A model generated the notes under the pieces. That model was not told the origin of the DNA and did no database searches. It saw only the letters and a list, made by a program, of their open reading frames with translations. Below, piece by piece: positions 22,261 through 33,074 of a stretch of 64,000 nucleotides of DNA (position 1 is its first letter; each line of letters begins with the position of its first letter). Location: assembly GCA_033439265.1 (NCBI GenBank), contig JAVTVX010000035.1, positions 6,490,001 through 6,554,000 of the forward strand, written 5' to 3'. Made by a program: the position numbers and the translations under genes. The DNA comes from Dillenia suffruticosa (lineage: Eukaryota; Streptophyta; Magnoliopsida; Dilleniales; Dilleniaceae).

Positions 22261-24839
22261 TATGGTGATGTGGCACTCAAGGGATATGAACATTCAGCAT
22301 GTTAGATGTGTTGAACATTCAGCATGTTAGATGTGTTAAACTGGATCAAGGACTTCACTTCATCATGGAAGTGAGGTTGCAGCACATATTTTGTCAAAAG
22401 GAAAAAAAATGAAAAAAGTGGACCGACACTGGATCCATAAACCACAATATGAAAAATGGATATTAATGTTGGAGGCTATTTAAGCTCTCTATCTTATAAT
22501 AATTGGAGCTCATCCAGTAACTTCATAACATAGTGTGGACATGCTCACGTGGACGACATGCTCTTACTTGCAATTTTATTGTTCCTTTTAAGACTAAATT
22601 TATTGGTCTGCTATACTGTGCCACTGCCAGTGTCAATTATGCTTTCTTTCCTTATTAGAGAAAAAAAAAAAAAAAAAACAGGAGAGCAATTAAAGGGGAA
22701 CAGTGGAAAGGAACTATATATATCATGTTGGTCCTTTGTTAGAGTGTCGAAAGCATAAAGCTTATCAAGTTTGCTCCTCTCCTCATATATGAACATAACT
22801 CCAAGAAAGTTACAAAATTATGTGAGATAACTATTCTCAATTGTTACCATGCTGAAGTCAAACTGAGCCAGCTTACCCCAGTTCATATGCGTCTAATAGT
22901 TGATAGAACTTATTCATGCCAGCCATTAACTCAATCCACTTGAAATTTAGTTGTAGTTTATGTTTTAGAGACCAAGCCTTTTGTCAAAGCAGCAAAACTG
23001 CTGCCACAGCTGCTAGTGCTATGCCTTTGTCAACGGATAGCTTTATCTACATTTGTGTATAACTTGTGATGAGTTTTTCCAGCTTCCATGTAAGTGTCTC
23101 TTGCTTGTGATGAGTTTTAGTTTTATTTTGTTTTACCAATATCATTTGATTTCCTTGATTTGGTCACCAGTTGCATATCTATTGCCAAGTCGCAATGCTC
23201 TATGCCTAGGAGATAGGATCATGGTCTATCTTCCATGCTGTGCAGATACCAATTCTGAAGTTAGAAAAACTTCTGCTTCAGTTCGTAACTGGCAGATTTA
23301 TAATAGGGCTGGATTATCCAAATGGCATTTCATTGTTTTACTTCAAACTTCATTGTGACTGTGAAGGAATTGAGTAGCTGCTCTTGCCTACCTTTTATTT
23401 ATTATTTATTTATTTTTGTGTTTGTTTTCTAGATTCTTGTTCTGCTTTTCAGTATAGCTCTTTCATTACCAAGGATTGCAAATTCTAGTTCTGGTGCTAA
23501 TATAGAGTTGTCATATGGTGCTTTGTACCCCTGGACGATGTCATTGCCATTTTGCGGAGTGTGAGTGCATTTTTTTAGTTGCCTCCTCCACCTTGATCTC
23601 TTGTTTGTGTCCCAACAGAAAGGAAAATTGTCTCTCTATATTTATTCACACTTATCATCAGGATGCTTCTATTGACCTATCAGTTGTCTTTAATCGGGTT
23701 GTGTCCTGTGTCTGCATTTTAATAAAGAAAGACGAGGTACCTCTCTATTCTGCATTACATTTTAATGTAACTTGATATGCAATCTTCGACTGTAACATGC
23801 CCACTGTTTATTACAGCCTGTAACCTGCCTGCACAATTGCACAGCAGCTATAAGTGATAAGATCAAATCGTTAGCAGAAGGTGCTGTTCAAGCTGTCATC
23901 GAATTTGTTTCAAAAGGGGCAGTGAACTGAGTGATGCTGATATTGCAAGGTATCTTATTGAACAAAAAGGAAAATTATATGCTTCTACGAATTTGATTTG
24001 AACATTTACATGCATTTAATTATTTGCTTTCTTAGTTATCTGTCTACAGGACTTCACAAACTCTGCTTTCTGCTGCATCTCATGTTGCTGAAAGACATCT
24101 GTGTCAAGAAACTCTTGGTGCCATATCTTTTCTTTTTCAAATATGTTATTCATGTTTGCCAATTTATTAGTTTTTCTGTTTGTAATATTTGCTAGTTTTT
24201 CACATCATTCTGCACTGTATGCTTCTGTAAGTATCTCCTTAGCCATCAGAAGGTATCTTCTTTTGCAGAGAATACAAGCTCAAAAGTTGTCTTTCATGAA
24301 GTATTAGTTGCTGCGGGAAGGGATATAGCAACAAAGGATTTATCTCAATTACGTGGTGGGTGGTTGATGCAAGATGCTTTCTATGTAAGTCCCATTTGTT
24401 TATAACTAATCAACTATGATTTCTTTCTAATCATTTTTTATTAATTCATTTGTAATCATGTTTAACTTTGTTTCTTGTTTGGTAATGAAAAGGAATTGCT
24501 ATCTATACCTGTCTCTTAGTTTCCGCCCCACAAAGGTTCTTTAAGTTGGGAATAAGTTCAATCTTCTATACTTTAACAGGTTGATTGCTTGATGTTTAAC
24601 TAGTATTCAGTTAATCGTTTCCTCTTCTTAATCGATGATTTTCTCATTTCAACTCAATTTCAGGGTTTGATTCTCGGAACTTGTGAAATTTATTTATTTT
24701 TTTCTTCTTGTTCGATTTTATCAAAGGAACCTTGAAGGAATGATGCTAGGTATTTTAAGACCAAAAAAAAAAAATCTTTTGCAATAGTATGATTGAAAAG
24801 TATTCTTTCAGAAATTGAAGATCTCTCTCTCTCTGCATC

Positions 24840-27140
24840 ATGATCACTGCCACTGCCACCTCCGAACCAGAACCTGCGGGTCTGAAAATCACAAACACCG
24901 AAACCATCTGCTCATTCCTAATTGAAGCCTCCATAGACCGAAACCTATCTCTCTCTCTCTCTCTCTCTCTCTGCCAAACTGCTTCTTCTCTCTCCTCTCT
25001 CTGCTCCCTCCCTTTCAGGCAACTCTGATCTCTCTACTTTGATTCTTTTCCTTCCACTAGACCTGACCTCATCCGCCTCCTGTCAGGCTCCAATTTCATC
25101 TTTAATAGCCCCAAACCTTATGAAAAGGTAATCGGAAATTTTGGCTATTCAAATTGTTGGATTGAAAATGTTTGTGATTTTGGTTTTTATTTTGTTGTTT
25201 GGAGTGAAGAGCAGGAGAGATTGAGAAAGCTTGCGGAGATAGCTGAAAGGAGAGTATGAGGAGCTTGTCGAGGATATTATGCTGCTGAAGGAGGTTATGA
25301 GCCCTTTTCTTCTTACAAAGATCAGATTGGGTTTGGTATGAATCTGATTTCACTTTTTTTTTTTCAGTAATTTTGATTTTGTTTGAAGCTGCAATTTTAT
25401 GTTTATTTTTAAGTTAATGATTGAAATTCTTGACATGATTTATACACTAATCTGACAATCAAGCTTCAATACCACTGCAATTATAGAAAAGAAGCATGAC
25501 TATAATCCCTTTTCAATTCACGAACACATTCTGACTCTGAATGATGATCCAATTCTGGGAAAATTATAGTAGATTCTTTAAAATATGGTCTCAAATAGAA
25601 CATTACTCATCAAAGAGAAAAAAAAATGAATAGATTCTTTAATATCTTGCGTTCAAATTTGATTGAGTTGCACCTTTTTCCAATATTTAATCCTTGGTAT
25701 TTGGACTTGGTCTCCCCAAGTTGTAGTCTGAATTATTGCCACCATTGATATTTTTTTGTTAGGTTAGGTTGATAGATTGATGAGTTTAAATGCCCATATG
25801 AAAGAAATTTCAAGGTCATGTTGGATTTATATTGGTTGTTGCTGAGAATAAGAACCAGAGGCAAAGACATATGATGCTATTGGATAGAGTATGAAAAAGC
25901 ACACATTAGCTGGCTTTGAAGAACTTATAATTTGGATTGATGCCTTCATTTGTTAATTATACTTCTCTAAATCACATTTAGCTCTTATTGGGTTCATAGT
26001 GATTTCTTATGGTACATAGACAATTTGAAAGCTTGTCTACCCTAGATAACTCTGTCAAGCATATGGTCATTTCGAAATTGCAATATTTTGAGTACAACAA
26101 TATGCTATTTCACCATTCTTTTGTCAGTACATGTACATAATTTGGGTGATATAGAAAAACTTTTGCAACTTACAACTGACATTGCCAACCATGATTTTCC
26201 TATGATTTTGATTCGTCCAGAATTCTGCATCTAAGCAAAACGGAAGATGCTCTGCAGTTGGGGGATTTTGTCACAAAATAGGCTTTAGGAGTAGTCATAT
26301 ACATGGTAAAACTGTATTACAGAAACATGATTGTATGCACACTATGTGACCGCATGGTAACATGCTTTAGGAGTCATCATATACCTTGTAAAACTGTATT
26401 GATTGGATGTACACAATGGGACAGCACGGTGCTGGATTGTGCTCATAGAATGTGTGCATTAAGAGTAAACAGTTGGAATGGATAAATGGCAATATAAGAA
26501 AGAACATGATCCAAATTAAAACTTCTCTTAGAATTTGGAACTGGGCTGTGCATGTCTTTCATGACTACCAACAATTGCAAGAACTGGAATTCTTTTGGAT
26601 GCTGTATTGCATTACTTCCATGTCTCTTGTGTTTAGTGGATGTCTGTACGCGATGCATGCTTGAGCGAATTTGTCATTTGCAGAACATTCTCTTGAAGGT
26701 AAAAGCCAATTATCTCTAACAGACTTCATATTTTCCTAAGCACCTTATGTTTTGTGATGCATAATATTTTAGGGCCTTCGTTTAAGGGTGGATTGATTAA
26801 CTTCCCAAGGCAGATGTCAAGCTTAACTCCTGCAGGGTTACATGTTGCAGTTATAACTCCTGCAGGGCATTGTTTAACCATAATCTTGCCATTGTTGGTC
26901 ACAATAAACAAAAGAAAGATATACATATTTTTTCAGGATTTATTTATTTATTTATTTATTTCTTGTTGTGATAAAATTGATGGCTCACCAATTGTATTCC
27001 GCACATTGCTGCTGGAGGTATCCTTGGATTAGTCTGTGCAATACTCAAGGAAATACTTATTTTCATAATTAGAACTTCCAATCAAGATCTAAAACCATCA
27101 TTTTACACTTCAAATCGAAAGATAACCAGTAGAGCTGTGC
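24840..27140 (+). pseudogene. V-ATPase assembly factor (Vma12/TMEM199 family) pseudogene
   Basis: Vma12-type proteins sit in the endoplasmic reticulum membrane and help assemble the V0 sector of the vacuolar proton pump. The exon 1 relic (24840-25128) starts MITATATSEPEPAGLKIT, continues with an LIEASIDRNL block, and ends TRPDLIRLLSGSNFIF..PKPYEK before a GTAATC donor. Inside it a CT microsatellite (24945-24972) encodes a Ser-Leu run in the middle of the conserved region, and a TGA lies at 25026-25028. The next relic (25210-25340) reads EQERLRKLAEIAER, then EYEELVEDI and EPFSSYKDQIGFG, in three different frames. The following relics are GLHVA (near 26837) and AAGGILGLVCAILKEILIF with IIRTSNQDLKP (27006-27110), the final membrane segment. 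The frameshifts and the stop make it non-functional as read. Introns are retained, so it decayed in place or was copied as DNA. Confidence 0.8.
26281..26402. repeat. Short direct repeat, period about 82 bp
   Basis: GCTTTAGGAGTAGTCATATAC with TGGTAAAACTGTATT (26282-26320) recurs as GCTTTAGGAGTCATCATATAC with TTGTAAAACTGTATT (26363-26400). It is a two-copy local duplication inside an intron relic of the Vma12-like pseudogene. Confidence 0.75.
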
Positions 27141-27495
27141 TAAGAGGGTTTGATTTTGTTGTCCAAAGGGATGGTCGATGGCCCTTGTTTTCAGCCGTGT
27201 CAAACTCTTTTTGAGTCAATTTGCTAATTTATCTATTGTTTCTTGTGATGTTTGTGTATTGTACAAGATGCTTGGCCAGTGAGGGTGTATCGAATTTTGC
27301 AAGTTGGCTTAATGTTAAAAAGTGTATCAATTTGTCAATTAATTATAAATCAATTCTTTTTTTTTAAATCTCAAATTTAAATATTTTTATATAACTAAAA
27401 AAAAATGCCTCAACTTTCTTGTACTAAACAAAAAATAAGTATCGAATAAAGTGAAGGGAGATTTTATTTTTTGTAAAGTTATGTGTCTTAAAAAT

Positions 27496-27555
27496 TTTAA
27501 TTATTTAATTATTTAATTATTTAATTATTTAATTATTTAATTATTTAATTATTTA
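27496..27555. repeat. Tandem octamer array (TTATTTAA)n
   Basis: About seven uninterrupted copies of an 8-base unit TTATTTAA. Such arrays expand by slippage. Confidence 0.9.
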
Positions 27556-27774
27556 TACATAAATATAAAAAGTATAAGAAATTTTAAGTAAATATTGATT
27601 AATTTAGTATGTTAAAATATTTTTAAAATATTTTGGTAATTGTGAGAGGTTTTTTTGGTTATAATTTTGAGGGTGCGGCTTGGTAGCTTCCCCTCATCCC
27701 TAGTTGGTTGTAATGGGTTGGGTTTTATTTATTTATTTATTTATTTTAATCATCAAAAATAAATATTTTTTTGT

Positions 27775-27796
27775 CCCCCCGGGGGGGGGGGGGGGG
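27775..27796. repeat. C6-G16 homopolymer junction
   Basis: Six C are followed by sixteen G and a G-rich tail (GAGGGAGGAGG). It could fold as a small hairpin or G-rich structure, and it is also a place where sequencing and assembly errors are common. Confidence 0.85.
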
Positions 27797-27978
27797 AGGG
27801 AGGAGGTAGGGTACCAGTTACCTGGATATCCAGTAGTTGGAAATTGGTGGAGCCGGTGACACATTATTTAAAGGGACACCAACCATCCCAAGGCCCTAAA
27901 CCAGGAACCCGATCTCTAGAACCTCTGTCTCGGTTTTACTTATCCAATCTCTCCACTCCTCTCCGCCTTTCGACTTGC

Positions 27979-28003
27979 GAGAGAGAGAGAGAGAGAGAGA
28001 GAG
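27979..28003 (+). repeat. (GA)n tract in the BAS1 5' leader
   Basis: About twelve GA units end ten bases before the peroxiredoxin start codon. GA/CT runs in 5' leaders are common in plant housekeeping genes and may bind BASIC PENTACYSTEINE proteins. That binding is an inference. Confidence 0.85.
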
Positions 28004-28012
28004 CATTTTCCA

Positions 28013-31000
28013 ATGGCTGCTGCTGCTGCCTGCTCAACAACCTCACCTACGGCTCTTCTCTCTTCATCAAACCCTAGGGCTTCTGCTTCTCTCCCTACAC
28101 ATTCCTTCTCTCTATCCGTAACCATCCCCAAGTCTTTCAACGGCCTCCGCAAACCCTTCCAATCTAGGGTTTCTCGCCCCGTCCTCAGCATCCGATCTCA
28201 GTCGAGAAGAAGCCTCACCGTCAAGGCTGTAAGCCCCTCGCTTTCGAATTTTGCTTTTGTTTGTCTACGATTGAATTTCACTCTGAAGATTGCTCTGCTC
28301 TCTTTTTAGTGGTTATTGGCTTTCCTGTTGAGATTCAATTATGTATAATCATGTATTTGTTTAATTAGAGTTCTGTGGAAGCATTTGTGTATTTTGATTG
28401 TGATTTTTCGGGCTTAATTTGTTCTTGCATTCTTCCAACTCTTGTCGAATTATGCATTTGATAGCTCGGATTTTTATGACACTTTTTCCATTGCATCTGA
28501 AGCTATGTCGTCATATATCCTATAACCTGCGATTTATATTTGGGTCTTTCATGGTAATTTCATGGAACCTAATGGAAAGTTAGAAGGTTCAATGGTATAT
28601 ATTCGAAATGGAAACTCAGAAGGTTCAATGGTATATTTTTGAAAGGTTAAAAAATTAAATTTAGTGAAAGATACAGGCTTCTGGCAAAGGATTTACCTGT
28701 TCTCTTGGATTGCCTAGAAAGAGTTATGTCGTGGAAGTATTTCTAGACATTGACGTTAACAATTGAACTGTTGCAGTTCCCAGATTTTTAATTAAATGAG
28801 ACAAAGGTCAATCTTTTGTAATATCCTGCATTGCATGTTGGTTGAATTGGCCCACTGACTCGTGGTTTTATTAATTTTTTGGAATTTTATTTTATTCAAA
28901 GGAAGTTGTCTACCTTATCTGATTTTGTGATTTGAGTTTTCTTTGTTTTGTGCAGCTTGCAAATGAGCTTCCACTTGTTGGAAACAAAGCACCCGATTTT
29001 GATGCAGAGGCTGTTTTTGATCAGGAATTTATTAAGGTAATATTTCAAAACAATTACAACAGTAGCTTGATATTGTATGTTGTAATATTTCAAAATTATT
29101 ATAGCAATATCTTTAATATAATATGTTAAGAACGATGAATTGCTTCTTGGGCATTTTGATTTTTCCTTCAGCATGGAGTTCGATAAACTTCATGGGCCTT
29201 GCTGTAGCATATAGCATGCAAATGATCGACAAGGATTCTTTTAGTCTCAAAAGTTCTTTTCTTTGAACTTTTGTATCTGTATATATGCTTTCCAGTGAAC
29301 GTCAGTCATTCTTTACTAAATTAGCAGTTTTTATCCTGAGCAGTATACTTAAATTCTTTTCTATCTGATCTAGAGCATCTGATTGTTTATTCATGCATCT
29401 TGGACTGACATCCTTTTACAGTGTTGAGGCAGAAATATTGATTTGCCCTCACTCTTCACCTGGGTTGCAAAAAATAATTGTGGAAACCCGTGTTCTGTGC
29501 ATGCTTTGATGAGTAAAATATCATACACTTACATGCAATGCTTTATATAATTATATATCTTTGTAATGCTGGTCTTTTCTTTCAGGTTAAACTATCAGAA
29601 TACATTGGGAAGAAATATGTTATTCTGTTCTTCTACCCATTGGACTTTACGTTCGTTTGTCCTACTGGTGAGTTGTTGACCTGATAAGTAGATACATGAT
29701 CATTTTGGCTGCTAAAGAGTGTCCTTGCTTTTTGCCAAAGTGATACACAAATAGAGAGTATCCTGACTTGGTAGTTGGCAGAGTTGACCTACAGTGGCTT
29801 GTGAGGAAGGGGGAAAAAAAATTGATGCCGAATTCTCTTGATTTACTATTTTTTGTGCTTGCAGAGATCACAGCTTTCAGTGACCGTTATGCTGAATTTG
29901 AAAAGATGAACACAGAGATTTTGGGTGTGTCAACTGATAGTGTGGTAAGTTCTCTAAGTATTTAACATTCTTCATGGCCTAACCTGTAAATAAAATAAAA
30001 TCTTCTTTCCAGATTCATTGCATTGTTGTCAATTGCATAATTGTTTGCATGAAAATTCTTCTTGGTGAGATCTGCAGAAGTGTGTTGACAATTTTATGAA
30101 CCTGAGTCCTTGAACAGCCTTTTACCTCTTTCCAACTTGATGCAGAGAACAATATCTGTGACTTTTTCATCCAGTTCCTTGAGGGCATGATTTTTTTCCC
30201 CTGTTTTGCTGTAATAATTTGACTGAGGCACCAACTTTATGGGGCTCTGTGGTAAATGAAAAATGTTGACTAGCTATCCAATATCCCAAATTCAATTTCG
30301 GTCATTTCATTTTTGTAATTTCCTGGTTTTTGCTCTAAATCTGCCTTGCGGTGTATAATACCATGGCATATCTTGAAAATGTTGTGGCCTTTCTACATGG
30401 TGCAAACAACTTTTGCCCTTTTTAAATTATGTATTGATCTTCTCCTAACGATCATCATTCTATGATTTTTCTATGTTATTTAAATGATGAGCGATTGTCA
30501 TTATATTGCATCCATAGCTCTCTTCTTGTTGAATTCATACTCATCTTCATTTTCATGCTGGAAATTATGTCATTTTTGGATCAACGGTGTCAAGATTTTC
30601 CCTTTTTTCTCCTTGTAGTTCTCCCACCTTGCATGGGTTCAAACAGATAGAAAGTCCGGAGGGCTTGGTGATCTGAAATATCCTCTGATATCTGATATTA
30701 CAAAATCAATATCGAAATCGTATGGTGTGCTGATCCCAGATCAGGTATGATGTTTCTTCCTCTTGTGATGGCTTTCTAAATTGGTATTGCTGTTCATGTT
30801 GGATAAATTTATATATGGCATTTCATCTATGATACCTAAAAGTCTTCAATTTATTAGTTCTACATGCATGTTAGGCTCAGTGCCGGTAGTTCATTATTTT
30901 TGTGATTATTTCTTGGCATTGCATTGATCTTTTAGTTATAAAGGATGTGCAAGGCAATGTATTTGGTTTGGCATATTATGCAAATATTTATGCTCAACGA

Positions 31001-32017
31001 GAGAAATTTTAATATTCAAAGCAACAGTTCTCTTATTCTTGGAAATTGGAACAAAATAGTAGCTTGCGTGAAAAATAAATTGCACAACTGGTAAGTTGGG
31101 TTGTAATTTTTGAAATGATTTTAGTGAAAGAGCAGCATAAATGTTAAGATATCAGTGCAGGAAATATCACTGTGAATGTCTGAATGCTTTCTAAAGCCGA
31201 TCATTCTAGCTTTTCGGAGAACTGTTTTTACTTGTGGCTTAACATAAGTAAATGAATTGTGGCTGTAGTTTAACATAAATGAATTGTGGCTGTAGTTTAA
31301 CAACGTTCACTAGTTATGATTAGATAAATCTTCATGTGAAAAAAAAAATTTGGTAGATTAACTTTTAGGAAATTAAAATTATACCCTACTGCACTAGTTA
31401 ACGAAGTAAATGTGGTCCTTGCATGTCAAAGAAATATGTAAAATGTAAGAGGAGAGGGCCCTTATCCTCGTGGTGAAATGTGATGGAGATGTATTAGAAG
31501 TTCTCCAGCTGTCTTGCTGAGTGCTAAAATTTATGCCCTTATCATTATCACCAAGCATCATAATTTGCCTATATCCAAAAAAAGGAGTGGCCTTATCTGC
31601 TCCACCTGCCCTCCTTGCTGAGTATCTAATTCCTGTTTTATATGCCAGGGAATTGCACTGAGAGGACTTTTCATTATTGACAAGGAAGGAATTATTCAAC
31701 ATTCCACAATTAACAATCTTGCTATTGGCCGAAGTGTTGATGAGACACTGAGAACACTCCAGGTAATTAGTTATTGACAAAAAAATACTTTTATGAAGTG
31801 GCTTCATTTGGAGCGAAAACATTACATCCTATTCGATCAATGTTCTTGCAATTTATGTTGCTTTTCACTTTTTGAGAACTCTCCTCTTTTTTCCCTGCAG
31901 GCATTGCAATATGTACAAGAAAATCCGGATGAAGTTTGCCCAGCTGGATGGAAGCCTGGGGAGAAATCCATGAAGCCAGACCCTAAACTCAGCAAGGAGT
32001 ATTTTGCTGCTATCTAA
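28013..32017 (+). CDS. BAS1: Chloroplast 2-Cys peroxiredoxin, BAS1 type (7 exons, 271 aa)
   Basis: The enzyme reduces hydrogen peroxide and alkyl hydroperoxides in the chloroplast stroma, using electrons from NTRC or thioredoxins. Exons: 28013-28228, 28956-29036, 29586-29667, 29865-29944, 30619-30744, 31649-31762 and 31901-32017. All junctions are GT/AG and phases join without a break. Residues 1-72 form a Ser/Arg-rich transit peptide ([20 protein letters not shown] start). Mature core: [13 protein letters not shown], the peroxidatic Cys124 in [13 protein letters not shown] at 167-170, the resolving Cys246 in [11 protein letters not shown], and the C-terminal YF at 267-268. GGLG plus YF marks the type that is sensitive to over-oxidation, which also works as a chaperone. 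Length matches the family (Arabidopsis BAS1 266 aa). Exon 1 equals the transit peptide almost exactly. The ATG at 28013 is the first in a GA-rich leader. The gene looks fully intact. Confidence 0.97.
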
Positions 32018-32167
32018 AGAGGAGACGGCCTCTAGAGAACCCACCCCCCCCCCCAAAAAAAAAAAAAGAAGTAACGTATCTTTTGTTATTAAGAGAGGTG
32101 CATGAGAGTTTTTGTTTCAAATGTAATGTTTCCCGTCTGCCTTGAGTTATTCAAAAGAACCTTAAGG

Positions 32168-32173
32168 AATAAA
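32168..32173 (+). terminator. Polyadenylation signal of BAS1
   Basis: AATAAA lies about 150 bases after the stop codon, following a C/A homopolymer stretch (32043-32068) and a T-rich segment, a normal plant 3' untranslated layout. The cleavage site is not directly visible. Confidence 0.55.
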
Positions 32174-32299
32174 CACTGTAGGACTTTTCCTGTGTTTTTG
32201 GATGCATCAATGTATCAAATAACTTTCGGTCTTTCAAATGGTGAATCTGGTTTCTGGTTCAATATTTGAGTTCATGGTGTTTGTGTATCTGAAGCTGTG

Positions 32300-32992
32300 G
32301 GTTTAGTTCATGCTGCAATTTGCTATGGGAAGCCTTGAGAATTGTTAATGTGCCAAGCCGCCAGCTGAGTTGTGAGGTCCTCGGGGCATGGGTGGCGAAG
32401 AGCAAGCATTGGCAACTAGGACAAACCCACCGAGCACATGGTCAAGTTGGATGTGCCTAAACCACCTTGTTTGGCTGTAGATTTCTTTGCCCGCGTGCAC
32501 AATGCTTAGGTAGGGGCTAACGCAGGAAGCATACCCGCTGAATCAAAGCATACCAACTGGTTTCAACTTTGCCAGCCAGCATAGGGAAAAGGATCGCCTC
32601 TTGACCAGTCCCTGCATGAGAGAACAATGATGGCTTTAGAGACTATTTAGTACAAGACATATGACTCATCCCCTGGTACAAATCCGTTGGAGTCCACATT
32701 GAGCCTCAGTTTGGCTTGGGCTATTCATGTTCTTGAGCGTTTTTTATATCAACCCGTTAATATATTTTTCCTTTTTTATCATCAAAAAACACTAAAAAAG
32801 ACTTCTAGGTTATTCAATGGACACCTTTTCAATGTGGTATCATTTGGACGTGGGTGGTCCTTCATTTTCCAAACTTAAGTGACATAATCTGCACAGCCGT
32901 TAACTAAACTGAGATAAAATTTATTTTCCAACAAAGTCCACCCTGTCCTTCAAAACAAATGGTATAATACGTAAAAAAGCTTAAGCCGTTCT

Positions 32993-33074
<82 letters not shown>

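Larger units (their letters stand above)
14650..24385 (+). pseudogene. SGR6: SHOOT GRAVITROPISM 6 (MROH1-like HEAT-repeat protein) pseudogene, copy 1, middle part only
   Basis: SGR6 is a roughly 1,700-residue HEAT-repeat protein of the vacuolar membrane needed for shoot gravity sensing. Relics of its exons occur in order with intron remnants. 14928-14999 reads KLNANRQRAASG...SRLPDL. 15094-15182 reads MMEEIFLHLSSS. 15282-15373 reads [13 protein letters not shown], then a TGA at 15355-15357. 17250-17760 holds LSEAWHAKRPLL and [13 protein letters not shown]. Near 17825 is QIELRAVCKKGLL. Near 18630 is CKACADIPSP. 18800-18868 reads RLPVLLHDPLAMEQLASQI. 21185-21250 reads LALLFPKNVTLFWQYE. 21728-21822 reads [15 protein letters not shown]. 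23175-23280 reads [18 protein letters not shown]. 23445-24385 holds the last pieces, ending LRGGW-MQDAFY with a GTAAGT donor. The first exons, about 250 residues after 15373, about 350 residues between 21822 and 23175, and the 3' third are missing. Frameshifts are frequent. Retained introns mean it is a DNA duplicate and not a retrocopy. Confidence 0.88.
27150..27978. other. Intergenic DNA and BAS1 promoter region
   Basis: No gene was recognised. It holds an octamer array (27496-27555) and a C/G homopolymer junction (27775-27796), and then the promoter region of the peroxiredoxin gene. An AT-rich motif (ATTATTTAAAGG near 27863) is a weak TATA candidate. Confidence 0.5.

Noticed and set aside
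31394-31822. 142-codon minus-strand frame
   Set aside because: It covers BAS1 exon 6 and its introns in antisense and has no recognisable domain.
32997-33069. Long regular repeat as a possible functional array
   Set aside because: It is a simple dinucleotide microsatellite without spacers.
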